A stretch of DNA of 49,021 bases from an uncultured Nitrosomonas sp. (GCA_902826055.1 CADEDJ010000020.1:1-49021); one strand, 5' to 3'; positions 1-8,997 are shown, counted from the first letter of the stretch. Made by a program: numbers and translations. The notes: a model not told the origin generated them from the letters alone.

Positions 1-15
1 CGCTTAATGAAAGTG

Positions 16-46
16 TTTACTCGCATGATTTATTCGCCCGTATAAT
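16..46 (+). promoter_or_regulatory. Possible sigma-70 promoter upstream of the RIO kinase gene
   Basis: A perfect TATAAT lies at 41-46, with TTTACT at 16-21 as the nearest -35-like hexamer. The 19-base spacer is long, so the -35 assignment is weak. If it is used, the transcript would carry a leader of roughly 160 bases before the RIO kinase start, including the hairpin at 119-150. Nothing else recognisable lies in the first 200 bases. Confidence 0.4.
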
Positions 47-118
47 CCCGCACACTATAAAAACACACCGCTATTGAAAGACCGGCGAACCGGCACAATG
101 TACGATCAAGTATTCCGG

Positions 119-150
119 GCGGCGTTTTTAAGTCCGGTTTTTAACGCCGC
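119..150 (+). other. Leader hairpin before the RIO kinase
   Basis: An 8-bp perfect inverted repeat (GCGGCGTT / AACGCCGC) has arms at 119-126 and 143-150. The loop is T-rich. It sits 60 bases upstream of the RIO kinase start. There is no clean T-run directly after it, so it is not a textbook terminator. It could be a terminator of an upstream gene outside the window or a structured 5' leader. Confidence 0.4.
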
Positions 151-209
151 AGATAGTTTTTCAGCGGTTTCTTAAGATAAATTTCAAAAATAAGCGTAGA
201 TTTACACCC

Positions 210-1064
210 ATGAAACCCCCAAAAAGAATTGAACCCCTGATCCAGGATGGCTTTATCGATGAAGTGATCCGTCAATTAATGAGCGGCAAGGAAGCTTCGG
301 TTTATGTGGTCCGCTGTGGAGAAGAGATACGTTGCGCGAAAGTATACAAAGAAGCCAACAAACGCAGTTTTCGCCAAAGCACGGATTACACCGAAGGGCG
401 CAAGGTAAAAAACAGCCGTCGTGCACGCGCCATGGAGAAAGGGAGCCGGTATGGACGCAAAGCTCAGGAGGAATCCTGGCAAAGTGCCGAGGTTGATGCC
501 TTGTACCGGCTCGCTGCTGCGGGGGTGCGTGTGCCTAAGCCGTATCATTTTCATGAGGGCGTATTGCTGATGGATCTGGTGACTGATGGCAATGGCAACG
601 CAGCCCCGCGGCTCAGCGAACTTGTACTGACTGCCGAGTTATCTCATGAATATCACCGCATACTGATTACGCAGGTGGTTCGTATGCTATGCGCGGGGAT
701 TATCCACGGCGATTTGTCCGAATATAACGTGCTGGTCGACAGCAACGGGCCTGTGATCATCGATTTGCCACAAGCTGTCGATGCCGCTGCCAATAACCAA
801 GCGTGCAGAATGCTGCTACGCGATGTCGAGAACTTGGCAGTTTATTTCGGTCAGTTTGCGCCTGAATTGCTAACTACTAGTTATGGCATGGAGATATGGT
901 TACTCTACCAAAGCGGACAATTACATCCGGAAAGCGTTTTGACCGGGCACTTCGAACGTATTGAAAAACCGGTCAACCTTCAAAGCGTTCTCCGGGAAAT
1001 TGATGACGCGCTGAAAGAAGAGGAAGCAAGGAAACTTTACCGGGCATTACATGCCCATCAATGA
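210..1064 (+). CDS. RIO1-like serine/threonine protein kinase
   Basis: This 284-residue protein has the RIO kinase layout. A short P-loop-like stretch, SGKEASVYV, lies at about residues 25-33, and an ATP-anchoring lysine (K44) sits in the CAKVYK strand. The catalytic loop HGDLSEYNVLV holds D168 and N173, and the metal-binding aspartate is D185 in IIDLPQAVD. RIO kinases in bacteria are short atypical kinases or ATPases; in archaea and eukaryotes they act in ribosome maturation. The bacterial substrate is not established and cannot be read from the sequence. There is no strong Shine-Dalgarno sequence before the ATG. It converges with the CYTH-CHAD gene. The family call is firm; the role is unknown. 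Confidence 0.9.
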   Translation: MKPPKRIEPLIQDGFIDEVIRQLMSGKEASVYVVRCGEEIRCAKVYKEANKRSFRQSTDYTEGRKVKNSRRARAMEKGSRYGRKAQEESWQSAEVDALYRLAAAGVRVPKPYHFHEGVLLMDLVTDGNGNAAPRLSELVLTAELSHEYHRILITQVVRMLCAGIIHGDLSEYNVLVDSNGPVIIDLPQAVDAAANNQACRMLLRDVENLAVYFGQFAPELLTTSYGMEIWLLYQSGQLHPESVLTGHFERIEKPVNLQSVLREIDDALKEEEARKLYRALHAHQ

Positions 1065-1177
1065 TGCGCGGATTTGGATTCGCTGTAGGGAACAATTCCC
1101 GCTTTCTTGTATGCCGGTCTCGATAAAATTGCATCCAAATATCGCGTCACATGGTTATGGGGAAGCCATGCTAACAT

Positions 1178-2668
1178 TTAGCGCCAGAATAATTTCGATT
1201 CATCGACTTCCTGCCAAATTGTTGCAGATAAGTGTGCAGATTGCGCAGCCTCAAGTTGCAGTGCGCCACAGATGCGGCCGAGTTCAAAGCTAAGCGCGGT
1301 GGATTGCTTGGGTATCGCGCGCAGTAATTGTATGCCGATGCGTAGATCGTTTTCGTACCCTAGCTTGTCTTGCAATGTTGCCAAAACGGTGATGAAATGT
1401 TCGGTGTGTTTGCCATAGAGCGGTAAAAAGGCTTCTGCGGCATAGCGCATTTTCTTTGCAGCAATGCGTGCCAGGTGACGTTCTGCGGGGTTGAGTTTGG
1501 CGAAACCATGACAACGTTTGTGCAGTTGTTGCCAGCGCTTTTCGAGAATAATTCCAGCCCACGCTTTAACATCGCCTTCGTGCCTATCGGCTGGTGTTGC
1601 CAGCAAGCTACGGCCGACATCGAGTATGAGTTGGGTCAATGCAGGTTTGCGAAGCCATGATTGCGCGCGTTGGCGGGCATGGGTGGCGGTATTTGTTATC
1701 AGATTCGCCACGTTATTTTCTGCTGACATATTCTCAGATGACCAAGCCAGATGCGTGAGCATTTTGGGTAAGATTTGTTCTTGAAAAACATCCCAATCAC
1801 GTGCCGGATTGAGTACATGCATTAATTCGCGCAATTCTTGATCCCAGTCAGGCAGGGGCTGTCCCCGTGATTTTGCCAGGAGTACGCCCGTGCGCAACCG
1901 GCGTAGTGCGACGCGAAGCTGGTGCAGGTATTCCGTCTCGTGCGCATGCTCCAGAAATCCCGGTACGTTGGCGACGAATTGCACCAATGCCGCTTGCAGG
2001 ATGGCATTGCTGGCGTCTGCGCTGGTTTGATGCTTATCGATGGGCGCATGGGTTGATTTGACCGGAGCAGGTTTTACTGCACCGCACAAGATATAGCCAC
2101 GCTCTGCTTTACTGCGCGGCTCAATGTGCAGCGGCACTTGCTGCAATAATTGCACGGCTAGATCAAACAAAAATTCCGGTGTGCCGGATTTGAGCTCGAT
2201 TTCCACTTCACAAATAGGCCGATTGGCTTCTCCAGCATGGATTTTGCCGCGATCGAGCGCCACTTCGGCATGCGCTTGGTCGTTAATAACTTGCCAGGTG
2301 GTGCGTTGAAACTCGGTAGTAAAAACCGGAATGATGCGCTTCAGCTTGATACCGTTGAGTAAATCCAATGCTTCTTGTGGCAGCGCAGAAAAATCCGGAT
2401 GCGTGCCATCCGTGACGGATACTTCCCATTCCGGACGATTCGTTAACGCGCCGACCGATTGCGTTTCCGCTTTCAGCGTTTGAATCCATTGATCATCCAC
2501 TTGGCGCACGCGTAACGCGATGCCGCATTGCATCAGATCAAATTTTGGCGTATCAAAATACGTGCTGTATAAGCGACGTTGTTGCGGCGCAATCTTACTC
2601 AGCATTGGATGCTGCTGCATGTGTGAACTATGGCGCGGCTGTAGGGCTAGTTTCAGTTCAATTTCCAT
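1178..2668 (-). CDS. CYTH-CHAD domain protein (polyphosphate-associated)
   Basis: A two-domain protein of about 496 residues. The N-terminus carries the CYTH (triphosphate tunnel metalloenzyme) signature EIELK, the ExExK motif, and the tunnel domain runs to about residue 200. The second half, about 220-490, is a helical, His/Arg/Lys-rich CHAD domain with repeated HQLRVALRRLR and KKMRYAAEAF type helices. CYTH enzymes act on triphosphates or polyphosphate; CHAD domains bind polyphosphate and can localise to polyphosphate granules. The ATG at 2668 is preferred over one six codons upstream because it has GGGAA just before it and starts directly on the CYTH strand. It lies 57 bases downstream of the PPK2 gene on the same strand, so co-transcription is likely. 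Confidence 0.9.
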   Translation of the reverse strand: MEIELKLALQPRHSSHMQQHPMLSKIAPQQRRLYSTYFDTPKFDLMQCGIALRVRQVDDQWIQTLKAETQSVGALTNRPEWEVSVTDGTHPDFSALPQEALDLLNGIKLKRIIPVFTTEFQRTTWQVINDQAHAEVALDRGKIHAGEANRPICEVEIELKSGTPEFLFDLAVQLLQQVPLHIEPRSKAERGYILCGAVKPAPVKSTHAPIDKHQTSADASNAILQAALVQFVANVPGFLEHAHETEYLHQLRVALRRLRTGVLLAKSRGQPLPDWDQELRELMHVLNPARDWDVFQEQILPKMLTHLAWSSENMSAENNVANLITNTATHARQRAQSWLRKPALTQLILDVGRSLLATPADRHEGDVKAWAGIILEKRWQQLHKRCHGFAKLNPAERHLARIAAKKMRYAAEAFLPLYGKHTEHFITVLATLQDKLGYENDLRIGIQLLRAIPKQSTALSFELGRICGALQLEAAQSAHLSATIWQEVDESKLFWR

Positions 2669-2725
2669 GACGTTTCCCGGATGCAAGCAATCCAGCTTCG
2701 GGCCGTGGCGGGAATAGTTTCTTGC

Positions 2726-3544
2726 TTACTCAATTTTCAAATTGTCAAAGTCGATACCCTCGGGGCCCGCGGGTGTTTTCAGCTTTAGATTTTCCAGCGC
2801 GTTAACCACACCATCCGCGATGATCAGGTTGCGATACCATTTATAATTGGCGGGCACGATATGCCAAGGTGCTTGATCGGTGCTGGTTGCGGCCAGCATG
2901 GCCTCGAATGCTTGTTGATAATTTTCCCATAATTTGCGTTCTCTCAGATCAGTGACATTGAATTTCCAACGCTTCTCCGGATTTTTGATACGTTCTTCCA
3001 ATCGTTTTTTCTGTTCATCTTTGGAAATATGCAGAAAATACTTGAGAATAACTGTGCCGTTCTCCGATATCAGCTCCTCGAATTCCTTGATCTGATTGAA
3101 CCGCTGTTTGACCACTTTGTCCGAAATGAGGCCATGCACGCGGGTAATCAATACATCTTCGTAATGCGAGCGATTGAAAATGCCGATCTGGCCCTTGGCA
3201 GGCGCTTTTTGATGCACGCGCCACAGAAAATCATGCGCCAATTCTTCCGCGGAGGGCGTTTTGAAAGTGACCACCTTGCAGCCCTGCGGATTGACACCCG
3301 ACATGACATTTTTAATCGTGCCGTCTTTACCGCTGGTGTCCATGCCCTGCAATACAATCAGGAGCGAATGGCTGCTGTTGGCATACAGGCGTTCTTGCAA
3401 TTCACTTAATTGGGTAATTAATTTTTCCGTAGCGATTTTAGCTTTTTCTTTATCCTCATCGGTTTTTTTATAATCACCGGTGTCGTCGGGGGCGAAATCG
3501 GACAAGTTTAATTTGCTGTCGGGTTTTACTTGGTTGTTTTTCAT
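2726..3544 (-). CDS. ppk2: Polyphosphate kinase 2 family protein
   Basis: This 272-residue protein transfers phosphate between polyphosphate and nucleotides. The Walker A loop GMDTSGKDG lies at about residues 67-75 and the Walker B / lid stretch IFNRSHYEDV at about 123-132. The spacing and the segment after Walker A (VMSGVNPQG) resemble the class III-like PPK2 enzymes that use AMP or ADP, but subclass needs an alignment. The ATG at 3544 is chosen because GGAG sits at the right distance; an upstream in-frame TTG overlaps that site. It is the first gene of a probable two-gene unit with the CYTH-CHAD gene. No PPK1 or exopolyphosphatase gene is seen nearby. Confidence 0.92.
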   Translation of the reverse strand: MKNNQVKPDSKLNLSDFAPDDTGDYKKTDEDKEKAKIATEKLITQLSELQERLYANSSHSLLIVLQGMDTSGKDGTIKNVMSGVNPQGCKVVTFKTPSAEELAHDFLWRVHQKAPAKGQIGIFNRSHYEDVLITRVHGLISDKVVKQRFNQIKEFEELISENGTVILKYFLHISKDEQKKRLEERIKNPEKRWKFNVTDLRERKLWENYQQAFEAMLAATSTDQAPWHIVPANYKWYRNLIIADGVVNALENLKLKTPAGPEGIDFDNLKIE

Positions 3545-3692
3545 GTGGATTTTCTCCAAAGATTAGCTTGGATCATTAATTTCTTGTTGAAGTATGATGA
3601 TCATATTTCACTTCCAAGGACGGCTAAATGCGATTGATGCATGTTTTATTTCATAAAAACGATAAGAAGTACTCCGACAAGACTGCCCTTTA

Positions 3693-3935
3693 TTATGGGA
3701 TTACCCGGTACGCTCTACTTTTACACGCGTTTTTGTTGAACGGCGGGTTATGCGCGCTGTTTTTTTCAGTCAATGCCAGTAATTCCGATAAAGCCTCATT
3801 TACCGCTTGTGATGTGGGAAAAGCCTTTGCTACAGCCGGCTCAAGTAGTACGAATGATGTGCCTTTGACAACCTCAGCATAAAACTTTCCTCGTTCCATC
3901 GTTGCAAAGTCTGAGCGTTTATAGCTTTTACGCAT
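3693..3935 (-). CDS. Small conserved protein of unknown function (antitoxin-like)
   Basis: An 80-residue protein whose first 58 residues resemble a widespread small family by recall: a polar start (KSYKRSDF), a central RGKFYAEV turn, then a hydrophobic strand VVKGTSFVLLEPAVAKAFP and a helix AVNEALSELLAL. Members often sit beside toxin-like genes, but no partner is visible here: the flanks are the ppk2 and ribonucleotide reductase genes. The last 20 or so residues look unrelated to the family and may be a run-on to a new stop. The Shine-Dalgarno (GGAAG) is close to the ATG and weak. Function is not assigned. Confidence 0.55.
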   Translation of the reverse strand: MRKSYKRSDFATMERGKFYAEVVKGTSFVLLEPAVAKAFPTSQAVNEALSELLALTEKNSAHNPPFNKNACKSRAYRVIP

Positions 3936-4116
3936 GGCTTCCGCTTTTTTAATCCCAGTCGAATCGCCTAGTTGATTAGCATCTTGCTAATCGTACCTCA
4001 CGTGATATCGTTGATAGTATAAGATCTTAGAATTAATGGACACATATATGGCAAATAAGCGCATATTTCTAAATTGATTCAGAATCTGACAATATCAGCA
4101 AGCATGTTAAAAAACA

Positions 4117-5934
4117 ATGGATAATCCCTATTTCACCACCCCGATCGCACAACATATCTGGGACAGCAAATACCGCTACCGTGAACATGGAGTGGTAGTG
4201 GATGCGTCGATTTTCGATACTTGGAATCGTGTTGCGCAGGAATTGGCTGCGCAAGAAAAAAATCAGGCTTACTGGCAAGCGCGCTTTTTCGATATTTTGC
4301 GCAATTTTAAATTTTTGCCCGGTGGAAGGATTCAGGCGGGGGCAGGAACTGAGCATCGGGTGACATTGTTCAACTGTTTCGTGATGGGAACAATTCCCGA
4401 TGCCATGGATGGCATTTTCGATGCGCTCAAGGAGGGCGCATTGACGATGCAGCAGGGCGGCGGGGTTGGTTATGATTTTTCCACTTTGCGGCCGCGTGGC
4501 ATGCAGGCCGATGGTGTCGGCGCGGTAGCTTCAGGGCCGGTTTCTTTCATGCGCATCTGGGATAGTATGTGCGCGACCATACTTTCAACCGGCGCGCGGC
4601 GTGGCGCCATGATGGGTACGTTGCGTTGCGATCATCCCGATATCGAAGAATTCATTGCGGCCAAGCAGAAACGCGGCCAGTTGCGGCATTTTAATATTTC
4701 CGTGCTGGTGAGCGACGCACTGATGGAGGCAGTGAAAAACGACACCGAGTGGCCGCTGGTTTTTCCTGCTGCAAGCGCCTGTAGTAATGAAGAAATCGTG
4801 CTGCGAAGCTGGCCGGGTTATCAAAATCCAGTACCTTGCAAAATTTATAAGCGTATCCGTGCCCGCGCGCTGTGGCAAAAAATCATGCGTGCCAGCTATG
4901 ATTCTGCCGAACCAGGCGTATTATTTATTGATCGCATCAATCACTTGAATAATCTGTATTACTGCGAAACGATTCGCGCAACCAATCCATGCGGTGAAGT
5001 GCCGCTGCCGCCATACGGCGCTTGCAATCTGGGTTCAGTTAATCTCACGCAATTTGTGCGCGAGCCTTTTACCACGCAGGCGCAACTTGATTGGAATGGC
5101 ATTCGCATGACGGCTGGCACGGCGGTGCGGCTATTGGATAATGTCATTGATATTTCGCATTTTCCATTGCCCGCCCAAGCCGGCCAAGCGCGCAATTCAC
5201 GCCGCATCGGTCTAGGAATGACGGGTTTGGCCGATGCCTTAATCATGCTGCACATCCGTTATGGCAGCAACGAGGCCATGCAAATAGCGCAGCAAGTCAT
5301 GCAGTGTATTTGTTATGCCGCGTACCAGAGTTCGATCGAGATTGCGTGGGAAAAAGGCGCATTTCCGCTATTTGACCGGGAAAAATATCTTGCCGGTGCT
5401 TTTGTGCAAACACTGCCCGAGCCGATTCGCAATGACATTGCGCAGCAGGGCATCCGCAATAGCCATCTGACTGCCATTGCTCCGGCTGGCACCATCAGTT
5501 TATTAGCGAATAATATTTCGAGCGGATTAGAGCCGGTATTTGATAGCTGTTACACCCGGAAGATATTGAATCTGGATGGGAGTTATTCAACCTATCCAAT
5601 CACTGACTATGCGGTGGCGTTGTGGCGTACAAACCGTCAATGTGACGATTTGCCGCCGGCTTTTGTCAATGCACATACGTTGTCGCCCGTTGAACACCTT
5701 AATATACAGGCGGCGGTTCAGCCCTATGTGGATCAGGCGATTTCCAAGACCATCAATATACCGGCAGACTACAGTTTCGATGTCTTGGGTCATCTCTATC
5801 AAGATGCCTATGATCTGGGTTTGAAGGGCTGCACCATTTTCCGGCCTAATCCGGTTACCGGTTCCATTTTAACTGACCTTGATAAAGAAGACTCAACGCT
5901 GCACTGTTGTAGTCTGGAACGCGAAGCGGACTGA
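4117..5934 (+). CDS. nrdJ: Adenosylcobalamin-dependent (class II) ribonucleotide reductase
   Basis: A 605-residue catalytic subunit that reduces ribonucleotides to deoxyribonucleotides using B12 to generate the thiyl radical. The active site is complete: N290, C292 (radical cysteine) and E294 in NPCGE, with the redox pair C87 (LFNCFVM) and C303 (GACNLGSVNL) spaced as in class II enzymes. The phosphate-binding stretch APAGTISLLANNISSG lies near residues 455-470. The tail ends in a CC pair, presumably relaying electrons, although the usual CxxC is not evident. No nrdB-type radical subunit follows, which supports class II. No B12 riboswitch signature was seen in the 180 bases upstream. It appears to be a single-gene unit. 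Confidence 0.9.
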   Translation: MDNPYFTTPIAQHIWDSKYRYREHGVVVDASIFDTWNRVAQELAAQEKNQAYWQARFFDILRNFKFLPGGRIQAGAGTEHRVTLFNCFVMGTIPDAMDGIFDALKEGALTMQQGGGVGYDFSTLRPRGMQADGVGAVASGPVSFMRIWDSMCATILSTGARRGAMMGTLRCDHPDIEEFIAAKQKRGQLRHFNISVLVSDALMEAVKNDTEWPLVFPAASACSNEEIVLRSWPGYQNPVPCKIYKRIRARALWQKIMRASYDSAEPGVLFIDRINHLNNLYYCETIRATNPCGEVPLPPYGACNLGSVNLTQFVREPFTTQAQLDWNGIRMTAGTAVRLLDNVIDISHFPLPAQAGQARNSRRIGLGMTGLADALIMLHIRYGSNEAMQIAQQVMQCICYAAYQSSIEIAWEKGAFPLFDREKYLAGAFVQTLPEPIRNDIAQQGIRNSHLTAIAPAGTISLLANNISSGLEPVFDSCYTRKILNLDGSYSTYPITDYAVALWRTNRQCDDLPPAFVNAHTLSPVEHLNIQAAVQPYVDQAISKTINIPADYSFDVLGHLYQDAYDLGLKGCTIFRPNPVTGSILTDLDKEDSTLHCCSLEREAD

Positions 5935-6196
5935 TAAACTGAAGTCGCCTGGAAATTCCAGCATAATTATCATTTCTCCCCGGTTTTCTTGATGATAGGC
6001 AAATGCCTCCAAATTTATTACTTTGGCTGCCATAGAAGATTGGAAATCAAAAAACAGTCTGTGGTATGCTGAAATCGGTAAGTCGACAATCAAAGAAAGC
6101 AATGGGAGCCGTCTAAATTGCTGCATCAAGCGTATATTTGTTAGTGGTTTAAGTCGGCTAAACTCAGCTTACGATCGCAAAAACAGGAGGTGTAAC

Positions 6197-6799
6197 ATGG
6201 CAAAAATTCTTATTCTGTATTACAGCATGTACGGTCATATCGAAATTATGGCCAACGCGGTAGCCGAAGGTGCACGTAACGTCGAGAATACCGAGGTTGT
6301 CGTTAAACGTGTCCCCGAACTCATGTCGGAAGAAGTGGCACGGAGGGTAGGTGCCAAGCTTGATCAGGCAGCACCGGTTGCAACGGTGGACGAATTGCCA
6401 AACTATGATGCCATCATCTTTGGTACACCTACGCGTTTCGGCAACATGTGCGCGCAAATGCGCAACTTTCTGGACCAGACTGGCCGATTATGGCTAAGCG
6501 GCGGACTGATTGGCAAAGTGGGCAGCGTGTTTACATCCACAGGCACGCAGCATGGCGGACAGGAAACCACGATTACATCGTTTCATACCACTTTGCTGCA
6601 TCACGGCATGATCATTGTGGGCGTTCCCTACTCCTGTCAGGAAATCATGAATATGAGTGAAATCACCGGCGGTTCGCCTTATGGAGCAAGCACGCTGGCC
6701 GGTGGCGATGGTAAACGTCTTCCGTCAGATAATGAAATAAAAATTGCGCGCTTTCAGGGTGCACACGTTGCGCAACTGGTCAACAAACTTGCTCGCTGA
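6197..6799 (+). CDS. wrbA: NAD(P)H:quinone oxidoreductase WrbA
   Basis: A 200-residue flavodoxin-fold FMN enzyme that reduces quinones by two electrons, avoiding semiquinones. The FMN phosphate loop is YYSMYGHIE near the N-terminus. The characteristic TPTRFGNM and [12 protein letters not shown] loops are present, the latter being the WrbA signature. The start at 6197 is set by a strong AGGAGGT eight bases upstream; the frame stays open to 6023 without family similarity. It is followed after 53 bases by the LigB-type gene and opens a same-strand block ending with the aldehyde dehydrogenase. In that setting a job in protecting against quinones from phenol oxidation is reasonable, but this is inference. 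Confidence 0.9.
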   Translation: MAKILILYYSMYGHIEIMANAVAEGARNVENTEVVVKRVPELMSEEVARRVGAKLDQAAPVATVDELPNYDAIIFGTPTRFGNMCAQMRNFLDQTGRLWLSGGLIGKVGSVFTSTGTQHGGQETTITSFHTTLLHHGMIIVGVPYSCQEIMNMSEITGGSPYGASTLAGGDGKRLPSDNEIKIARFQGAHVAQLVNKLAR

Positions 6800-6852
6800 C
6801 GGGAGATTTTGAGAAGAATAATGTCCGCGCTTTTCGCCAGCAGGAATTTTGA

Positions 6853-7671
6853 ATGACGAGCCAAAAATCACCAGCGCTTTCGCCCGTTTTGTATTTACCG
6901 CACGGTGGCGGGCCGTTACCTATTCTTGGTGACAAAGGGCATGAAGAAATGGTTTCTTTTCTGAACGAAATCGTAACCAAGCTGGGTGAGCCATCCGCGA
7001 TTGTAGTCATCAGTGCGCACTGGGAAGAAGAGCAGGCAACGATAACCAGCAATAGCCATCCCGAGATAATCTATGATTATTATGGATTCCCTGCCGAGGC
7101 CTACACCATTCAATACGCGGCACCGGGCAATCCCGGGTTGGCGAAAGAAATGTATACCCTGTTAATGGCGAGCGGCATACCGGCGAGACTCGATGAGCAG
7201 CGCGGTTTTGATCATGGATTGTTTGTGCCGCTCAAGCTGATGTATCCCAAGGCACAGATCCCTTGCATTCAGCTATCGTTGCTCAAGAATTTGGATCCGA
7301 GAAAGCATATTGCCCTCGGAAAAGCGATTGCATCGCTGCGAGAGAAAAATATTCTGATTATCGGTTCTGGCATGTCATTTCATAATTTGAAAACATTTTT
7401 TACGCATGATATCGACAGCAGCCGAGAAAACGACGCGTTTGATCAATGGTTGATTGAAACGTGTACCCATCCGGAAATTTCATCGGAACAGCGCGAACAG
7501 CAATTGATCGAATGGGAAAAAGCGCCGTTTGCGCGGTTTTGCCATCCGAGAGAAGAGCATTTATTGCCCTTGCATGTTTGCTTTGGTATCGCTTGCGCCG
7601 GCTCCCCTATAGGCAAGGTTGTATTTAATGGGCAGATTATGGGGAAAAAAGTGACGAGCTTGCTGTGGTAG
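6853..7671 (+). CDS. LigB/DODA-type extradiol dioxygenase
   Basis: A 272-residue class III extradiol dioxygenase, a non-haem metal enzyme that opens catechol-type rings. Conserved histidines are visible at H17 (LPHGGGPLP), H56 (ISAHWEE), H121 (FDHGLFVPL) and H177 (GMSFHNL), the pattern of the 4,5-DOPA dioxygenase subgroup. Bacterial members are often promiscuous and the natural substrate is usually unknown. AGCAGGAA precedes the ATG. It lies between wrbA and a PchC-like cytochrome gene, all on one strand with small gaps, so a catecholic by-product of the same pathway is a plausible substrate; the sequence does not prove this. Confidence 0.87.
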   Translation: MTSQKSPALSPVLYLPHGGGPLPILGDKGHEEMVSFLNEIVTKLGEPSAIVVISAHWEEEQATITSNSHPEIIYDYYGFPAEAYTIQYAAPGNPGLAKEMYTLLMASGIPARLDEQRGFDHGLFVPLKLMYPKAQIPCIQLSLLKNLDPRKHIALGKAIASLREKNILIIGSGMSFHNLKTFFTHDIDSSRENDAFDQWLIETCTHPEISSEQREQQLIEWEKAPFARFCHPREEHLLPLHVCFGIACAGSPIGKVVFNGQIMGKKVTSLLW

Positions 7672-7696
7672 CAGGATCATGGAATGGAGGATCGGT

Positions 7697-8026
7697 ATGA
7701 AAAAAATAAAATTGGAAAATTGGGTATCCGGTTGCATATTCGCAATCTTTTTAACGATAAGCAACACATGGTCGGCACAGGATGAGAAAACCGCTCCTGG
7801 ATTTGTATGGAAGGATGGTGCAGAAATTTACGCCAAAATTTGCGCGTATTGCCATGAAGCGCAAGTAGGGCCGCAAATTCGCCATCGTGAACTTCCCGCA
7901 GCCTATATCCGCGCAGTTGTCCGCACTGGGAATCGCGCCATGCCGGCCTTTCGCGCTTCAGAAATCGACGATGAATCATTAGTTAAACTGGCGGATTTTA
8001 TTTCAAAAAAAGAAACGCAGCATTAA
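7697..8026 (+). CDS. pchC: Monohaem cytochrome c, PchC-like subunit
   Basis: A 109-residue exported c-type cytochrome. Residues 1-27 form a Sec signal peptide ending near WSAQ. The haem motif is C49-A-Y-C52-H53, and the likely sixth ligand is M82 in NRAMPAF. It is small, as expected for the cytochrome subunit that docks on the 4-cresol dehydrogenase flavoprotein and takes its electrons. The ATG at 7697 is chosen because GGAGG sits eight bases upstream and the signal peptide begins there. A PchF-like gene one gene downstream supports the PchC call; on sequence alone it is simply a small cytochrome c. Confidence 0.8.
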   Translation: MKKIKLENWVSGCIFAIFLTISNTWSAQDEKTAPGFVWKDGAEIYAKICAYCHEAQVGPQIRHRELPAAYIRAVVRTGNRAMPAFRASEIDDESLVKLADFISKKETQH

Positions 8027-8040
8027 GGAGGTCCCATTCT

Positions 8041-8985
8041 ATGGATGAAACGCGACGTAACCTCATCAAAGGCATGCTTACGAGCGGAACCTTGCTGGCC
8101 TTCGGTATTCCTACCGTCTCGCAAGCGATGTCCATCAGCCAAACACTGTCGGATAGTACGCGCAATTGCCAGTTGTTACTGGGGAATACCCCCATAGACG
8201 AAGCATTTGCCAGAGGCGCTCAGGCCGCTTGCACCAGTTATATCAATCATCATCAAAGCGTATTACCGGCATTCAAATTAGAAGATGAACTATTAACCAA
8301 TCCGCTACGTATCGTGGACTTATTGACACAATCCCGGAATATGCGCTGGATTGCCGTTATGGATCATGCCAGCGCAGCGATATTCACTGAATTAGTACGG
8401 AATCTTGAAGGACGTTTGCTTTCACTGGGCTCGCATTCTTCATCCGGCGACGATACTTCTTTTCCTAACCGGCATATTTGGACTACTGCGGCATCGATGT
8501 ACAGCGCAGGAGGATTGCTGGCTTCCTTGCTTTTCGAAAACCGGCAGGATTTTTTTATCGTTGAAAATTTTCTTGAGCAAATGATGGGAGAAAGTGCAAT
8601 AAAAAGCCCATTACTAGCGGGGTTTGCAACTTATCAGCGAGTTGCGCAGCCCGCAACCCGCTTACATTGCGCTGGCGTGTCTCCGCAGGAGGCCAGCCGG
8701 ATCATCGGCTGGAAAGCATCAGAAAATTGGAAATCGATTTCCTTTCATGCAGACCAATCCTCCGCCTACCAGGATAAGACAGCAAGTGACGCAGCAATTA
8801 AACATCCTCAATTTGACAACTGGATAGAGGCTACCGGCTATGCGGTTGTGGCCAGTGCATTAGGGATGGGGATAAATCAACAGCCTTGCGCCAGTTGCGC
8901 ATTTGTACATCGATCGGATCAGCGCAATCCGGATCATCGAGGGTTACCGGGAAAACATTTCGTTTCGTTCGTTATCGACGTGTAG
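8041..8985 (+). CDS. pchX: Tat-exported protein of unknown function in PchX position
   Basis: A 314-residue protein with no catalytic motif I recognise. Its N-terminus reads TRRNLIKGM followed by a hydrophobic stretch, ending near SQAMS, which fits a twin-arginine signal. Near the C-terminus is a CxxC pair (QPCASC). It lies exactly between the cytochrome c and flavoprotein genes, with a strong AAGGAGG 12 bases before its ATG. The Pseudomonas putida p-cresol operon has an uncharacterised gene, pchX, at that position, and the symbol is given on order alone. Tat export would fit a factor that folds or escorts a cofactor-bearing partner. Confidence is high for a real gene and low for the name. 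Confidence 0.7.
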   Translation: MDETRRNLIKGMLTSGTLLAFGIPTVSQAMSISQTLSDSTRNCQLLLGNTPIDEAFARGAQAACTSYINHHQSVLPAFKLEDELLTNPLRIVDLLTQSRNMRWIAVMDHASAAIFTELVRNLEGRLLSLGSHSSSGDDTSFPNRHIWTTAASMYSAGGLLASLLFENRQDFFIVENFLEQMMGESAIKSPLLAGFATYQRVAQPATRLHCAGVSPQEASRIIGWKASENWKSISFHADQSSAYQDKTASDAAIKHPQFDNWIEATGYAVVASALGMGINQQPCASCAFVHRSDQRNPDHRGLPGKHFVSFVIDV

Positions 8986-8997
8986 GGAGAATACAGC

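Noticed and set aside
1087..1099. GGGAACAATTCCC hairpin between converging genes as a terminator
   Set aside because: The stem is only five base pairs and no T-run follows.
3628..3882. Plus-strand frame antisense to the small orphan gene
   Set aside because: It is opposite the better-supported minus-strand frame and has unlikely composition (Cys/Ser/Phe-rich).
3936..4116. Cobalamin riboswitch before nrdJ
   Set aside because: No B12-box-like sequence or suitable structure was seen by eye; a covariance search would settle it.
5893..6129. Minus-strand frame between nrdJ and wrbA, including a 46-codon version beginning MAAKVINLE
   Set aside because: It overlaps the end of nrdJ, has no ribosome site and shows no recognisable family; the start merely resembles a common small-protein opening.
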